Assembly: GCA_000708835.1 (NCBI GenBank) | Contig: DF236952.1 | Location: 359,448 to 423,447 of the forward strand | DNA: 64,000 nucleotides | Reading direction: 5' to 3' | DNA from: Klebsormidium nitens | Lineage: Eukaryota > Streptophyta > Klebsormidiophyceae > Klebsormidiales > Klebsormidiaceae | Part shown: positions 13,401 to 22,834 of the stretch, piece by piece | Layout of the letters: each line of letters begins with the position of its first letter | Position numbering within the stretch: position 1 is the first letter of the stretch | Notes under the pieces: generated by a model | What the model saw: the letters and a program-made list of their open reading frames with translations, nothing else | Databases searched by the model: none | What the model was told of the DNA's origin: nothing | Program-made: the position numbers and the translations under genes

Positions 13401-14242
13401 GCCGGGGGCCGTGCAATCCATGTCTATTTTGTCTCAGGCGTCAATTTTGAATGATGTTGGAGAAATCGAAGAGAAGCTGATGCAATCACTGAGGTCAGCA
13501 ACGGGGTCTATCTCTTTTGCAAGGGGCGGTGCGCTCATCCACAATTACGACTGAGGACAGGTTCAGGTGCCGTAGGGTTTAGGGCTAGGTTAGGCTCATC
13601 CCCAGGTTACCGAGAGGTCTTACAGCTTCTCGGTCAGACTTGGGTCGAGTACAGGGTCAACATCGAGTTCGCATTCTCGTCGTAGTTTCGGTCTGCCTTT
13701 TGAAATCAACTTCAGATCTTGGTTTGAGTAAGCCCTGTGGATCAGCCTTTCCCTTTCTTGATCGTTTTACGCAAAAAGGTCACAGAGTGCTTTCTGATCT
13801 TGGTTGAGGAAGCCGTGTGCACCAGCCTTTCCCCTTCTTGGATCCCTTCACTCAAAAAGGTCACAGAGTGCTTTCTGATCTTGGTTCGCAGGCCGCTTGC
13901 AACCTCGACCGGAGTCAGGGCGGCTACAAGGGCCTCTCCACTCCCAACCAGAAGCGCCAGTTCGAACTGTTCCACTTCAACGGGATCGCGAAGAGCATAT
14001 CAAACGGGGGGGACGCGAAAGCAAGCACGAGCGGGGGGGGCGCGGAACAACGGCCGCGGCTTACGAGGTTGAAGGTCACGGTGCCGCCAAAATGGACGCC
14101 TGACGAGATGCTGGTAGCGGATAGCATGGAGGCCTTGAAAGAGGAGGAAGCGATGCACGCACCGCTGGTGGACTGCATACGCTCGCGGTGGCAGCGCGCG
14201 ACGTGTAACTGGCACGGGCAAGAAGCGCCCAGCATCGTTTAG
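7487..14242 (+). CDS. MINDY-3/FAM188-type deubiquitinase
   Basis: Ten exons: 7487-8088, 8840-8918, 9552-9673, 10077-10476, 10903-10974, 11544-11651, 12238-12335, 12633-12696, 13121-13291, 13892-14242. All junctions keep phase, giving 688 residues. A ubiquitin-interacting-motif-like helix ([13 protein letters not shown]) is at the N-terminus, followed by a disordered Ala/Ser-rich linker. The MINDY core has the oxyanion-hole Gln214 and catalytic Cys220 in [16 protein letters not shown], and the catalytic His495 in SHYTVLFAL. Exon 9 adds an EF-hand-like segment ([14 protein letters not shown]), as in animal MINDY-3. The last exon ends in [17 protein letters not shown] and the usual PSIV tail. 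MINDY enzymes trim K48-linked polyubiquitin. Exon 9 could instead begin about 80 nt earlier, because an in-phase AG lies there. Introns contain exon-edge repeats and an inverted-repeat element, listed separately. Confidence 0.92.
8936..9127. mobile_element. MITE-like inverted-repeat element in MINDY intron 2
   Basis: The 192-bp element has near-perfect terminal inverted repeats of about 37 bp. The core GAGTGACTTAAC is followed 4 bp later by a second GAGTGACTT, so each arm carries the motif twice. The arms match at about 30 of 37 positions. If the outer TA at 8940-8941 and 9121-9123 is the target duplication, the element would be Tc1/mariner (Stowaway)-like. That class call is inference. It encodes nothing and starts 17 bp after the donor of the exon carrying the catalytic cysteine. 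Confidence 0.75.
12040..12275 (+). repeat. Acceptor-side copies of MINDY exon 7
   Basis: The real exon starts at 12238 (GTGGGTTTCCTGACGCTGCT). Degraded copies start at about 12145 (AG followed by GTGGGGTTCTCATGCTGCTG) and about 12058 (GTGTTTCCTCAACGCTGTTG). The steps are 93 and 87 bp. A possible further remnant is GTGGGCTTCTGGAGCTTG near 11726. The copies lie in the intron, and the 12145 copy keeps an AG immediately before it. Confidence 0.7.
12885..12960 (+). repeat. Pseudo-copy of MINDY EF-hand exon
   Basis: GTGCACCACGTGTTTGACAG at about 12890 followed by CGCACGACATGAGCG mirrors the real exon 9 at about 13128 (GTGCGCCGCGTGTTTGAC, CGCACGACACAAGCG). A one-base insertion breaks the frame, and the similarity fades after about 45 bp. 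It lies in the intron upstream of the true exon. Confidence 0.65.
13700..13910 (+). repeat. Tandem ~85-bp copies of the MINDY exon 10 acceptor region
   Basis: The block GTCACAGAGTGCTTTCTGAT then CTTGGTT occurs at about 13778-13806 and 13858-13886. Each is followed by a version of the exon 10 start: GCCGCTTGCAACC at the real site, 13892, and GCCGTGTGCACC at about 13811. A third, poorer copy is near 13710-13735. The step is about 80-85 bp. Only the copy at 13892 follows a clean CAG. Confidence 0.75.
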
Positions 14243-15630
14243 ATGTGCGGGAATGTAGTGTGTCACGCCACGCTTTGCTTGCAAAGAGCACGGACTATCA
14301 TAAGCATGATACGGAATCGGGCCCTCGTCGTAAATCAGCTCAATCCCCGCAAAGTCCTGGCGTGCATATCATGCAAGCAGGAGAACAGGAAGACGTTCCG
14401 GGAGTTGCTTGTTTTGGCAATAACCGAGTGTGTGGTCTCTCAACGCATTAAGGGTGACTATATACTCCGCTTCCGTTTTCTGCTGAATGCCTGAAGTTGC
14501 GTATGGTCTCCCATGGTGCATGGCAAGTGAGCTATCATTGTTGAATCGAGCTAGCAGAACTTGGCACTGAGCATGTAAAATGCCCATATTTCAGCAAATG
14601 ATCATCTCTAGACATAGGGCCCTCAGTATTAATCAGGTGCTCGCGGACATACAGCATGGATTAAACAATCAGGGCTTCAGACACGTACGTTCTGCTGCAT
14701 AGGCTGCATGGGCATTCCAACAGGCCCATCTCTAGCTCTAGCAGGGCGATCCGGCCCATGCACTGACAATTATGAACAGCGACCCCCGCCGGGAGTGATT
14801 GAACCAATCTCCTGTACGGCAGATATATATTTGTTGTAGTTGCGCATGCCGCATGTGCAGTTCTTACTAGTACTCCAATTCTTCGTCTGCTTTTCAAATT
14901 CGGGACCGTACGTGTACGTTGCATGCGGGTTGAGTGCCAGCGGCACCGGGTTTGATGATGTACTATTTTGACTCTCTAATTGAAAACGATCATGGCTGGC
15001 AGAGTACAAATAGGTAGTCAAAGTTACGGCTGGTTGCTCGATTAGACAAGCTGTTTCAGTCATGCGCATCGCGGAACAGTGAGTGTCCTTTCCAAAATGA
15101 GAAGTTCTAACGTCTCACGCATGCATTGACTGATTATGTTGCAGCTACGTTTCACTTAAGACAAACCCATGCATTCTTAATCATGAACGCACGGGACAAT
15201 CATTGGTTAGAGTCTTCTGTCACCCATCAGCTCAGCCCTGCAAAAGACCTGGCAATGATCCCGATCGCATGAGAGACCAACCACATACATGCGTATGCGG
15301 ACTGTCCGCGAGCTTTATCTGTCATGCATGTAGTACGGTACAGCTGCATAGTAGATTGTGGTCGCTAAAAGGCGGTACGTCGCGCAACACGAAGTTCTCC
15401 TAGTTTCGGATCTGCTCCTCGGGGAACGTAGTATGTCTACATTGATCTCAGTCCGATCCGCGCACCTTCAGTAAGTGTTTTGCTGACCGATGAATATACA
15501 GTCACTGAGTGCTGGGCAGGTTCGAGGTCCCCCATGGACGTTGATTCTCAGAGCCAGCGTGCCTAGCGAGGCCTGATGAAAAGCCTTTACATCTGGCTAC
15601 TCTAACCGCGAAACGGTGCTCCTCAATATG
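14243..15630. other. Intergenic, convergent gene ends
   Basis: This lies between the stop codons of the MINDY gene (plus) and the MFS gene (minus). I found no motif-bearing open frame, RNA gene or repeat. It should hold both 3' untranslated regions and polyadenylation sites. Confidence 0.5.
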
Positions 15631-18600
15631 TTACAACGAAAAAGCTGCATTTGAGACCTCTTCCATCTTCAGCGGTCTGCGCTCCCTATCTTTGTACACT
15701 TTCGCGTCGACCCTATCCTTATCCTTATGGTACGTGGCATAGAGCAAGCCATAAGTCGCCGCGCAAATGCCAAAGGACGGCGCCATGCATGCAAACAGGC
15801 CGTTTGACAGCGCTCGCGCGTTCGCAGCGGACGGCTCGCTAGCCTTCAACACATCGAACTTGTATCCGTACATTACTTCCGCGAGAACTCCAACCAAGGG
15901 CGCCGCGAGGGCCGAAAGGCTCCCCTCGAAAGCGCGGTCAAAGGCGTAGATGGTGGTGCGAAGATCGGGAGGGACGATATCTGCAAAGGACAGGAGATTG
16001 GAAGCTTTTACAGGACGAGATGAAGGGCTTGCGTCTGCGACTCTAACGGAAAACTTCGACTGCATGATCAACGCCCAACAACGGGTGCTGCCGTGCTTGA
16101 GACAGCCACTCCCCGCAGATATGTATGATAAGTTGTATCCCGGCAAGAGCCTCTCCTATGACAAGTTCACTACTCCCAAGCACTCACCCGCAAAGATGGG
16201 GTTATTGCACATGCTTTGACGCCTGCTCAACAACTCCGCCATAAGTCACGGCGACGCTAGTAGAACGACCGCAGGCTCGGGCTTACGAAGCTCAACTCTC
16301 CCCTTTAAGAACTCGTTCCCTGGCAATCTATTGCGAAATGCTAGATCTATTCCCTACTAACGAGTTCCCTGCCCCAAAAACTCACTCGCACGCGCTGAGA
16401 CCCAGCTGGTAGCTGTCGCCCTTTGAAACAGCAGTTCCCTATACTTCCAGAACATTATTGGACGAGAAATTATTAAAACCGTTTTTGAACCTCACCCGCA
16501 AAGGTGGGTTTATTCCACGCGCTTTGACACCAGCTAATGGAGGTCGCCACAAGAAAGAGTAGCGCCCCGTTGAGCCAGCACAGTCTCGGCGAGCAACCCA
16601 CAACCGTAACAAAACTCACCCGCGAAGATGGGGTTATTGCACGCGCTTTGACACCAGCTGATGGACGTCGCCATGAGAAACAGCAGCGCCCCGTAGAGCC
16701 AAAACAGTTGCGGGTCCTGGGGGATCATCAGCAGGAGCAGCCACGTGAACGGGACCCCCGACCCCGCGCTGTACTGCGCGCACATGATGCGGCCCGCGCC
16801 CGGAAAGCGCTTCGCCGCGCGATCGCCGAGCCAGCCGCCAAATACGGCGCCAAACGCGCAGCCTGCGAGGGATGACGTAGGGTGACGTTAGTGCAGGTCG
16901 TAGATGGACAATCGAAGATTTTGGAGCCTCCTGCGCCCGGGAAGCGCTTTGCCGCGCGGTCGCCGAGCCAGCCGCCGAACATGGCGCCAAACGCTCAGCC
17001 TGGGAGAGGAGGATGGAGGTGACGTCAGAGTTGCGACTCGGGGTTCAACGAACAGGGTCATAAGAAGGAACCAATTTAGGACGAGAACATCTGAGGAGAA
17101 GCTGAATCGTCCTGCACTGCGCAAAAAACTTGCCCTGCGATTGCCGAGCCCGCCACTGAACACGGCGCCAAGCGCGCAGCGTGCGGGGGATGACGTAAAG
17201 TGACGTTAGTGTTGGTCGTAAGGGAATACTGAATATGTGCACATCTTGGAGCGTCCTGCGCCCGAGAAACGCTTCGCCGCACGGTCGACGAGGCAGCCGC
17301 CGAATATGGCGCCAAACGCGCAGCCTGGGAGAGATGACGTATGTTGACGTCACGCTTGCGGAGGTCGAGGGACTGGAAGTTTGTCGAACAAAGTTTGCAA
17401 GCATGCGGCAGGTGATAAAGATCCTCTGCCCGGTAAAGTGCTTTGCTGCGCGGCCACTGAACCAGCCGCAATCAATGGCGCCCGGCATGCAGCCTGGGGG
17501 AATAACGCAGGTTGACGTCAGCATTGCGTTTTGGGGTTAGGACGGACGGGCTTTGAAGACGAAACGTTTCCTAAGGGAAGAGAGTACTTAAGAGGGTTTT
17601 GAAGCATCCTGGGCACCGAAGCGCTTTGCCGTGAGGCCGCCTAGCCAGCCGCCAGGAACGGCGCCTACTGCGCAGCCTAGGGGAAAAGACGCAGGGTGAC
17701 GTGATTGTTAAGCTTTGGGGCTACGGAACAGGGGTCTTTTAAAAAAAGGTGAAAAGAGCGGTAGAACATCGGGCAGGTCCGAAAGCGTCCTGCCTTTGGG
17801 AAGTGCTTCGCCGCTCAATCCTCGAATAGCCGCCGAGACGGTGCTGAGCGCACAGCCTGGGGCATGTGACGTAGGGTGACGTTGTTGTTGCAGCTAAAGC
17901 TCGAGAGGAACAGGTAAGGCTACCGACAAACCTGTGACAATGGACAAATCTAGAAGCCTCCTGAACCAAGAAGCGCTTCGTGCTGCGGACGGGAGCCGGC
18001 CGCCATTGAAGCAGCCTGGCGGGAGATGACGCAGGGTGACGTTAGGAGTGCGAATGGGGCTGTCAGGAACAGGGTTATGAGGAGGAAAGCTCCTTCCAGG
18101 ACAAAATCAGCTCCGGTGGCTGGAAGTTCAAAGTCCTCCAACACCCAAATGGTTTTCACACCCTAGACCCTTACCTGCGGAGAAGAGCCCCCTGAGATAC
18201 GCGTCAATGCTGTGGCTGACACCGATGACTTGCAATAACATGGTAAACAAGAGGAGCGCCTTCAAGGAAACCTACCGACCCAGAAAAGCACTCAAGAAAG
18301 AGATTCAGAGGTTCAACCCTTGCGATCCTCGAAGACTCAATCGTACCTGTTGAGAACAGCCCCATGAGGTATGCAGCGTTGCTGTGGCTGAAGCCGATGA
18401 GCTGCAGCCACATGGTATCGAAACGAGAGTCTGCCACGGGATGCTCTCAATACCCGTGATACTTAGAAAGAATGAATGAGTGCTGAAGGACTCTTTGAGA
18501 AAGCTCAGGCCTACCTGTGGAGAAGAGCCCCATGAGATACGCGGCGTTGCTGTGGCTGAACCCGATGAGCTGCAGCCACATGGTGAAGAAAACGAGCGAC

Positions 18601-20603
18601 TGCCAGGGGATGCTCCCAATGACGCCCTGCGCGATGATCAACTGGAAGGACCGCAACTTGAGCACTGAGCGGACGCCCGTCATCGACGAAGAGAGGCTCT
18701 CTCGAAACGTGCCGGGGCCGCTGGAAAAGGAAACGGCGCGGTTAGTGTCTGGGTCAAGATCGCTGCAGGGAAAAGGAACGAGTGGGTTAGCTTTATCTGA
18801 AAGTGTATCCGGTGCTTCGTTGACGGAAGGTGGAAAGAAACTTGGTTAACGAGCAACAACACCCGAAACGGAGATGTGACACTCTTGCAGAAAGCGCCCG
18901 CGCCGCTGCGGCTGGGTTAGTCTTTGGATTGAGATCGCCGCGGGAAAAGACGACGCCTGGGTCAGCGATTATTGAAAGCTCAGCCTGTGCTTCACCAAGG
19001 AAACCTGGTTACTGAGGAGAATACGTCTTGACCAACGAAACGAGGCTCTCACGAAATGCACCGGGGCCGCTGGACAAGGGACCGGCCGGGTTGATGTCAG
19101 GGTTAAGGTTTTGTTTGATCGCGGAGATCAGAAGAACGACGAAACTAGGCGCCGAGGTAAAACAACTTGGAGGCAGGGGTTTGGGAGAAGCCCGCCAACA
19201 ACGAAGCAAGGCTCTGGCAGGGAGTGCCGACACTGCTGGAGACGAGAACGGTTGTGTTGGCGTTCTTCGGTGGGTGCTTTGTTTGGGTGCTTCAGAACGG
19301 GGGAAAAAAGAAGAAGGAAAAACCGGCCCCGTTTTACCTGCCTTCCGACACGGGTCGCGGGTCCACCACGTACGCATACACTAGCCACCCCACGCCGAGG
19401 CTAATTACGGCCATCCCGACGAACGCAACTCTCCAGCCATCCATTCCGAAGTAGCGCCCCCCCGCGAGCATGGTTGCCGCCATGCTCCCCCCGATGCCCC
19501 CCACGTTTCCGGTTAGGTTGAGCCAACCGAAGGCTAACCCGCGGCCCTCCTCGTGGCTGTCGGCAACAAAGGATTGGATGGCGGGGATGACGATAGCAAG
19601 CCCGACCTGGGTAGAGAAAGCTCTGTGAGTTGCAAAACCGGTCTTCTAGCTTTCGGGATTGCTTAATTGGATTTGGGGCTGAGGATATGATGGCAAGGTC
19701 GTTTTGAGGAGTCAAAGCAAGTTGGGGTTTGTTTCAAGGAGGTAACATGCTTTTGAACGGCTAACTCGTTTTCAAGTAACGGGACGTTATGAATCATCGG
19801 GATAGTTGACAAGGAGGGGTAGCCTCAGGACCAAGACAATCAATGACTAGCTTAAGGGTCCGTCGATTGAAGGTTCTCTTGACCTAAATGATTCTGACTT
19901 TAAAAAGAGAAGGTTGTCTGGAAAGAGGACCTGATTGAAGCGGACTCGCTATGTGCCCTGCCCCAATCTTCCAGGCCTAGAAATGAAAGCCTAGTTTGTT
20001 ACGATTTTGCCTTTCTGAAAGCGGGGTTTAATACACAGAAGGGAGGAACGAATTTCATATTGACACACTGCTTGAGATAATTTGGCGTGGCAGAATGCGT
20101 AAGTGCAACATGGTCATATTCGAGCCCATGCCGAACACCTCGGTGGAGCAGTCTCACCACTTGAAGACAGAGTCGAATTGATCAATTGATGGCACGGCTA
20201 AGAATGATACATCTCCACACGACCTCCATTCTCCCACTTCTCAAGCGCCCCTTCAAAATCACAACAGAAGGCCTTTCAGGGTACTGCATTATTGACCAAC
20301 TGATGACAATTGATTACATCGTCCGGCTGGACTGGACCGTGCCAGATACAAACAAGCCTGTTCGTCTTACCCCTGTGATCGCTCGCCCAATCATCGCCTG
20401 GAAGTAGGTGGTACTAAGCCCCACAATGAGAGTTGCGCCCGCCCAGATGATAGTCCCAATTCCAATGACAGTCCCTCTGTCGTAGTGCATGGCTAGAAAC
20501 CCGGCCATGGGGCTGAACAGCGCCTGGACAAGCGCCCTGGTGAAGGTGAGCGTGCCAAGCTTGCTGGGGCTAGCTTTAAGGGCCACCCCGACCTCTTGGT
20601 AAA
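15631..20603 (-). CDS. Major facilitator superfamily transporter, N-terminal exon not found
   Basis: Exons found: 20603-20371, 19606-19338, 18720-18515, 16862-16620, 15980-15631, stop TAA at 15631-15633. Phases match at every junction, giving 433 residues. The first visible exon carries YQEVGVALKASPSKLGTLTF and the loop-2 region FLAMHYDRGTVIGIGTI. Later exons carry DSHEEGRGLAFGWLNLTGN, FTMWLQLIGFSHSNAAYLMG, FGGWLGDRAAKRFPGAGR, CNNPIFA joined to DIVPPDLRTTIYAFDRAFE, and a cytosolic tail of K, R and E. These match a plant and algal family of unassigned MFS carriers, so the substrate is unknown. The preceding exon, expected to hold TM1 and ending one base into a codon, was not recognised upstream. 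The introns are filled with exon-edge copies. Confidence 0.9.
16181..16560 (-). repeat. Donor-side copies of MFS exon ending CNNPIFAG
   Basis: The real exon ends at 16620, reading AATAACCCCATCTTCGCGG then GTGAGT on the minus strand. Copies of the same edge end at about 16500 (AATAAACCCACCTTTGCGG then GTGAGG) and about 16191 (AATAACCCCATCTTTGCGG then GTGAGT). Each also preserves upstream exon sequence (TCAAAGCGCGTG type). Both copies keep GT donors. Confidence 0.8.
16863..18050 (-). repeat. Seven decaying copies of an MFS exon start
   Basis: The exon starting at 16862 (minus: GCTGCGCGTTTGGCGCC) is preceded in its intron by seven copies of its first ~65 bp together with ~30 bp of acceptor tract (CGTCATCYCTCCCAG). 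Copy starts are about 16999, 17180, 17324, 17493, 17676, 17856 and 18015, with steps of 137, 181, 144, 169, 183, 180 and 159 bp. All but the 17180 copy keep the AG. The 16999 copy is nearly identical but has an in-frame TGA, the 17324 copy is still open, and copies from 17493 outward are progressively poorer. Confidence 0.92.
18165..18425 (-). repeat. Two donor-side copies of MFS exon ending GLFSTG
   Basis: The real exon ends at 18515. Copies of its last ~75 bp (peptide SHSNAAYLMGLFSTG and variants) end at 18347 and 18175, with steps of 168 and 172 bp. All three are followed by GT (GTAGGC, GTACGA, GTAAGG). The first copy is about 90 percent identical by eye, the second clearly less. Confidence 0.9.
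18870..19115 (-). repeat. Two acceptor-side copies of the MFS exon starting GPGTFRES
   Basis: The true exon starts at 18720 (minus: CGGCCCCGGCACGTTTCGAG). Copies of this edge and the preceding tract lie near 18907 and 19069, steps of about 187 and 162 bp. The outer one still encodes GPGAFRESLVS, while the middle one is degraded. The preceding polypyrimidine and AAAC/TTAACC tract is repeated with each. Confidence 0.8.
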
Positions 20604-20779
20604 CTGCATAAGAGAAGATGGGTCTTTGTGAGTCAGGAATTCGATCTTCAAAATGTTGAGAACAGCTGCCATGTTAGAACAAGCTCGATAGGCTCACCTG
20701 CTGCCCTCATGAGCCATCCTAACCATGTGTCACCACGCGAGAGAAAGAGCTTGGTAAATAACTGCACTACTCAAAAGCG

Positions 20780-20850
20780 AATGTAGCTTTCTACCTGCTA
20801 GGGCCGGTTTTGAGGGTCACCCCAACCTCCTGCTGTACTACCGGGTAACT
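20780..20850 (-). repeat. Copy of the MFS YQEVG exon start
   Basis: On the minus strand, ACAGCAG then GAGGTTGGGGTGACCCTCAA repeats the real exon start (GAGGTCGGGGTGGCCCTTAA, just inside 20603). It lies about 240 bp upstream in gene orientation. The copy ends in a stop-containing stretch and is not needed to explain the protein. Confidence 0.6.
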
Positions 20851-22834
20851 CTGAGGTTTCTCCAGCATGAATACAACAGACCCTGAAGCTTCGAGTCTCC
20901 AATGCTAGTGATTGTTGAATGCCGCCGGACCTCCTAGTAGACTACAGAGTAGAAAAAGTCTCACTCTCGAAGTTTGAGAGTCTACACTGACTTGTGTGAT
21001 TCAAAAAGATTTGAAGGACCACCTCCAATTCTGGTGGAAGAGAAGAAGAAGTCATCTGTATGTCATTGAAGCACATCAAGTTCCGCCAGACGAGAAACAT
21101 GCTTTCAACAACCTGCAAAAGAACCGTTGAGCATAATCTCACCATCTTGACAGGCTCTCCCAAACAGAAGTACCAAACAATGCAGATTGTTCAGAAGGGA
21201 GCAGCCACGGCTCTGATTGCGGCGCACGAACAAGTGCACTCTTCATTACGCCCAAGCAAATAACAAGGTTGAGACACTTCCAGGACACCTTGTGTACGGG
21301 TTGCATGTGCTGCAATGTGCAGCACAGCCATTTGCCTTTCTGCACTAATAGCTTCTTGGCTTCGTGGCTGACCTCTTTAATAATTGCACGTAACATTCAG
21401 ATGCTGTGATGCCTTCTGAAAACTGTTCATTGCCACTCTTAGCAGACCATCAACTCTTTGAAACAGGTCTTTGAGAAAGGCACAAATGCGAACCATATGG
21501 AAAAACACAGGGCAATGCGTCATCTTTTGAATGTTCTGCAGAATTAGGGCAAGAAGCAGGTTACCAATCTAAGCTAATGTATTGTGCTCGAGACTCTCTT
21601 TCCAAAGCATCCCGAAAATGTACTACGATGCATTGCATGTTTTGAATTAACCGCTTCCAGATTTTGAAAAGAAGCACATGGAATCTATGCAACTGAAGCG
21701 CATTGATAAATTGGCGCACCTGCTGGTAAAAGGCGTTCGTCTGCACTTTCCATGATTGCAGCTAGATTAATGAGGAACAAAGTGCGAGACTGGACAAAGG
21801 ATGACGGGCCCCGCCCCCCTGGGAGGCCAGAGGACCCCATCCTTGCACACTTGAGACAAAATTGAGTGAGAAAATTTCAACTGCAGATGCAATGTGGTAC
21901 TGCTGAGATTATTCTCAAGTTACGGTCCTAGCTATTCAACGATAAACGCGATCAGTCTACTGCATCGTGAGCTTCGAATTCTGGAGGCTTTGGCGCCTTT
22001 CGGGTTTTCCTTTCGTACCAGAAGGCAGCATGCAATGTGCATGCTACCTGGTCACCGCCCACCGCGGCATGATACAGCTAGCTAGTACTAGTAGTAGAAG
22101 CCTGGAGGCTGGAGCCTGCAAGGCCGACTGTTCAAACTTCAAGTTCAACTTCAAGCCCAGCCGAGGCTACCTGTATCCTAGCGAACGGCGCCGCGCGCGC
22201 GGCGGGCGCACTCAAGCGTGGTAGGTACCTCAGTCATAACTACGTACCGTTCCAGTCCCGGCCGATCACTGACAAGTCGCCACTTGGCACTGAGCTAACT
22301 GAGCAGTGAGGGATCCACTCGGGAGCCTGTCACCGACCACTTCAGGCCCACCCGGGTGCGGTGCCCGGTATCCTACTTTGGTCCGACACGATCCCGCGCC
22401 AGAATGTACCGGTGTCATCCTACTGGGAATACACCTACAGTAGACCTGACCTTGCGTCGGGCCCTCCAGGTGTATAGCCGGCCCATAGCCGGCTGGTCAA
22501 TCAATGTCATCATGGTCCCGGCTCTACCTATCCTGGTTGGGGGAGCGTACCAGGCCTTGAAAACTAGGGATCCCTCACATGTCGACACGAACTCCGAACA
22601 GAAGTCCGAACAGTCCGGATTTCAGGGACCGGATCCTTGGCTCGAGCCAGTGCTCGTTAGCTCCAGGCTTTACCGCCACACTACGGTATCCAAGTATTAT
22701 GTACTTGAAGTTGAATGAGCTGAGAGCCGTGACTTCCAAGAAACAAGCACGAGCTGGCGAAGTGCTCCCATAACGTCAGTCTCTTGCGAGTTGTGGTTTG
22801 CGCTAGTGCAATCTGGACGGAGGGCGAGCCGCCA
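20851..22834. other. Intergenic region between divergent MFS and LRR genes
   Basis: This must contain the missing first exon of the MFS gene and the LRR promoter, but neither could be pinned down. The stretch 22100-22240 is locally GC-rich and contains a motif (TTCAAGTTCAACTTCAAG) shared with the inverted repeat near 7140. Short open frames on both strands carry no recognisable domain. Confidence 0.4.

Noticed and set aside
13560-13600. TAGGGTTTAGGG-type sequence suggesting an interstitial telomere
   Set aside because: Only one and a half telomere-like units are present, which is expected by chance.
20110-20170. A stretch with CCATGCCGAACACCTCGGTGG resembling part of bacterial or organellar 5S rRNA
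   Set aside because: The similarity covers about 20 bases only, with no matching helix arms on either side, and it lies inside an MFS intron.
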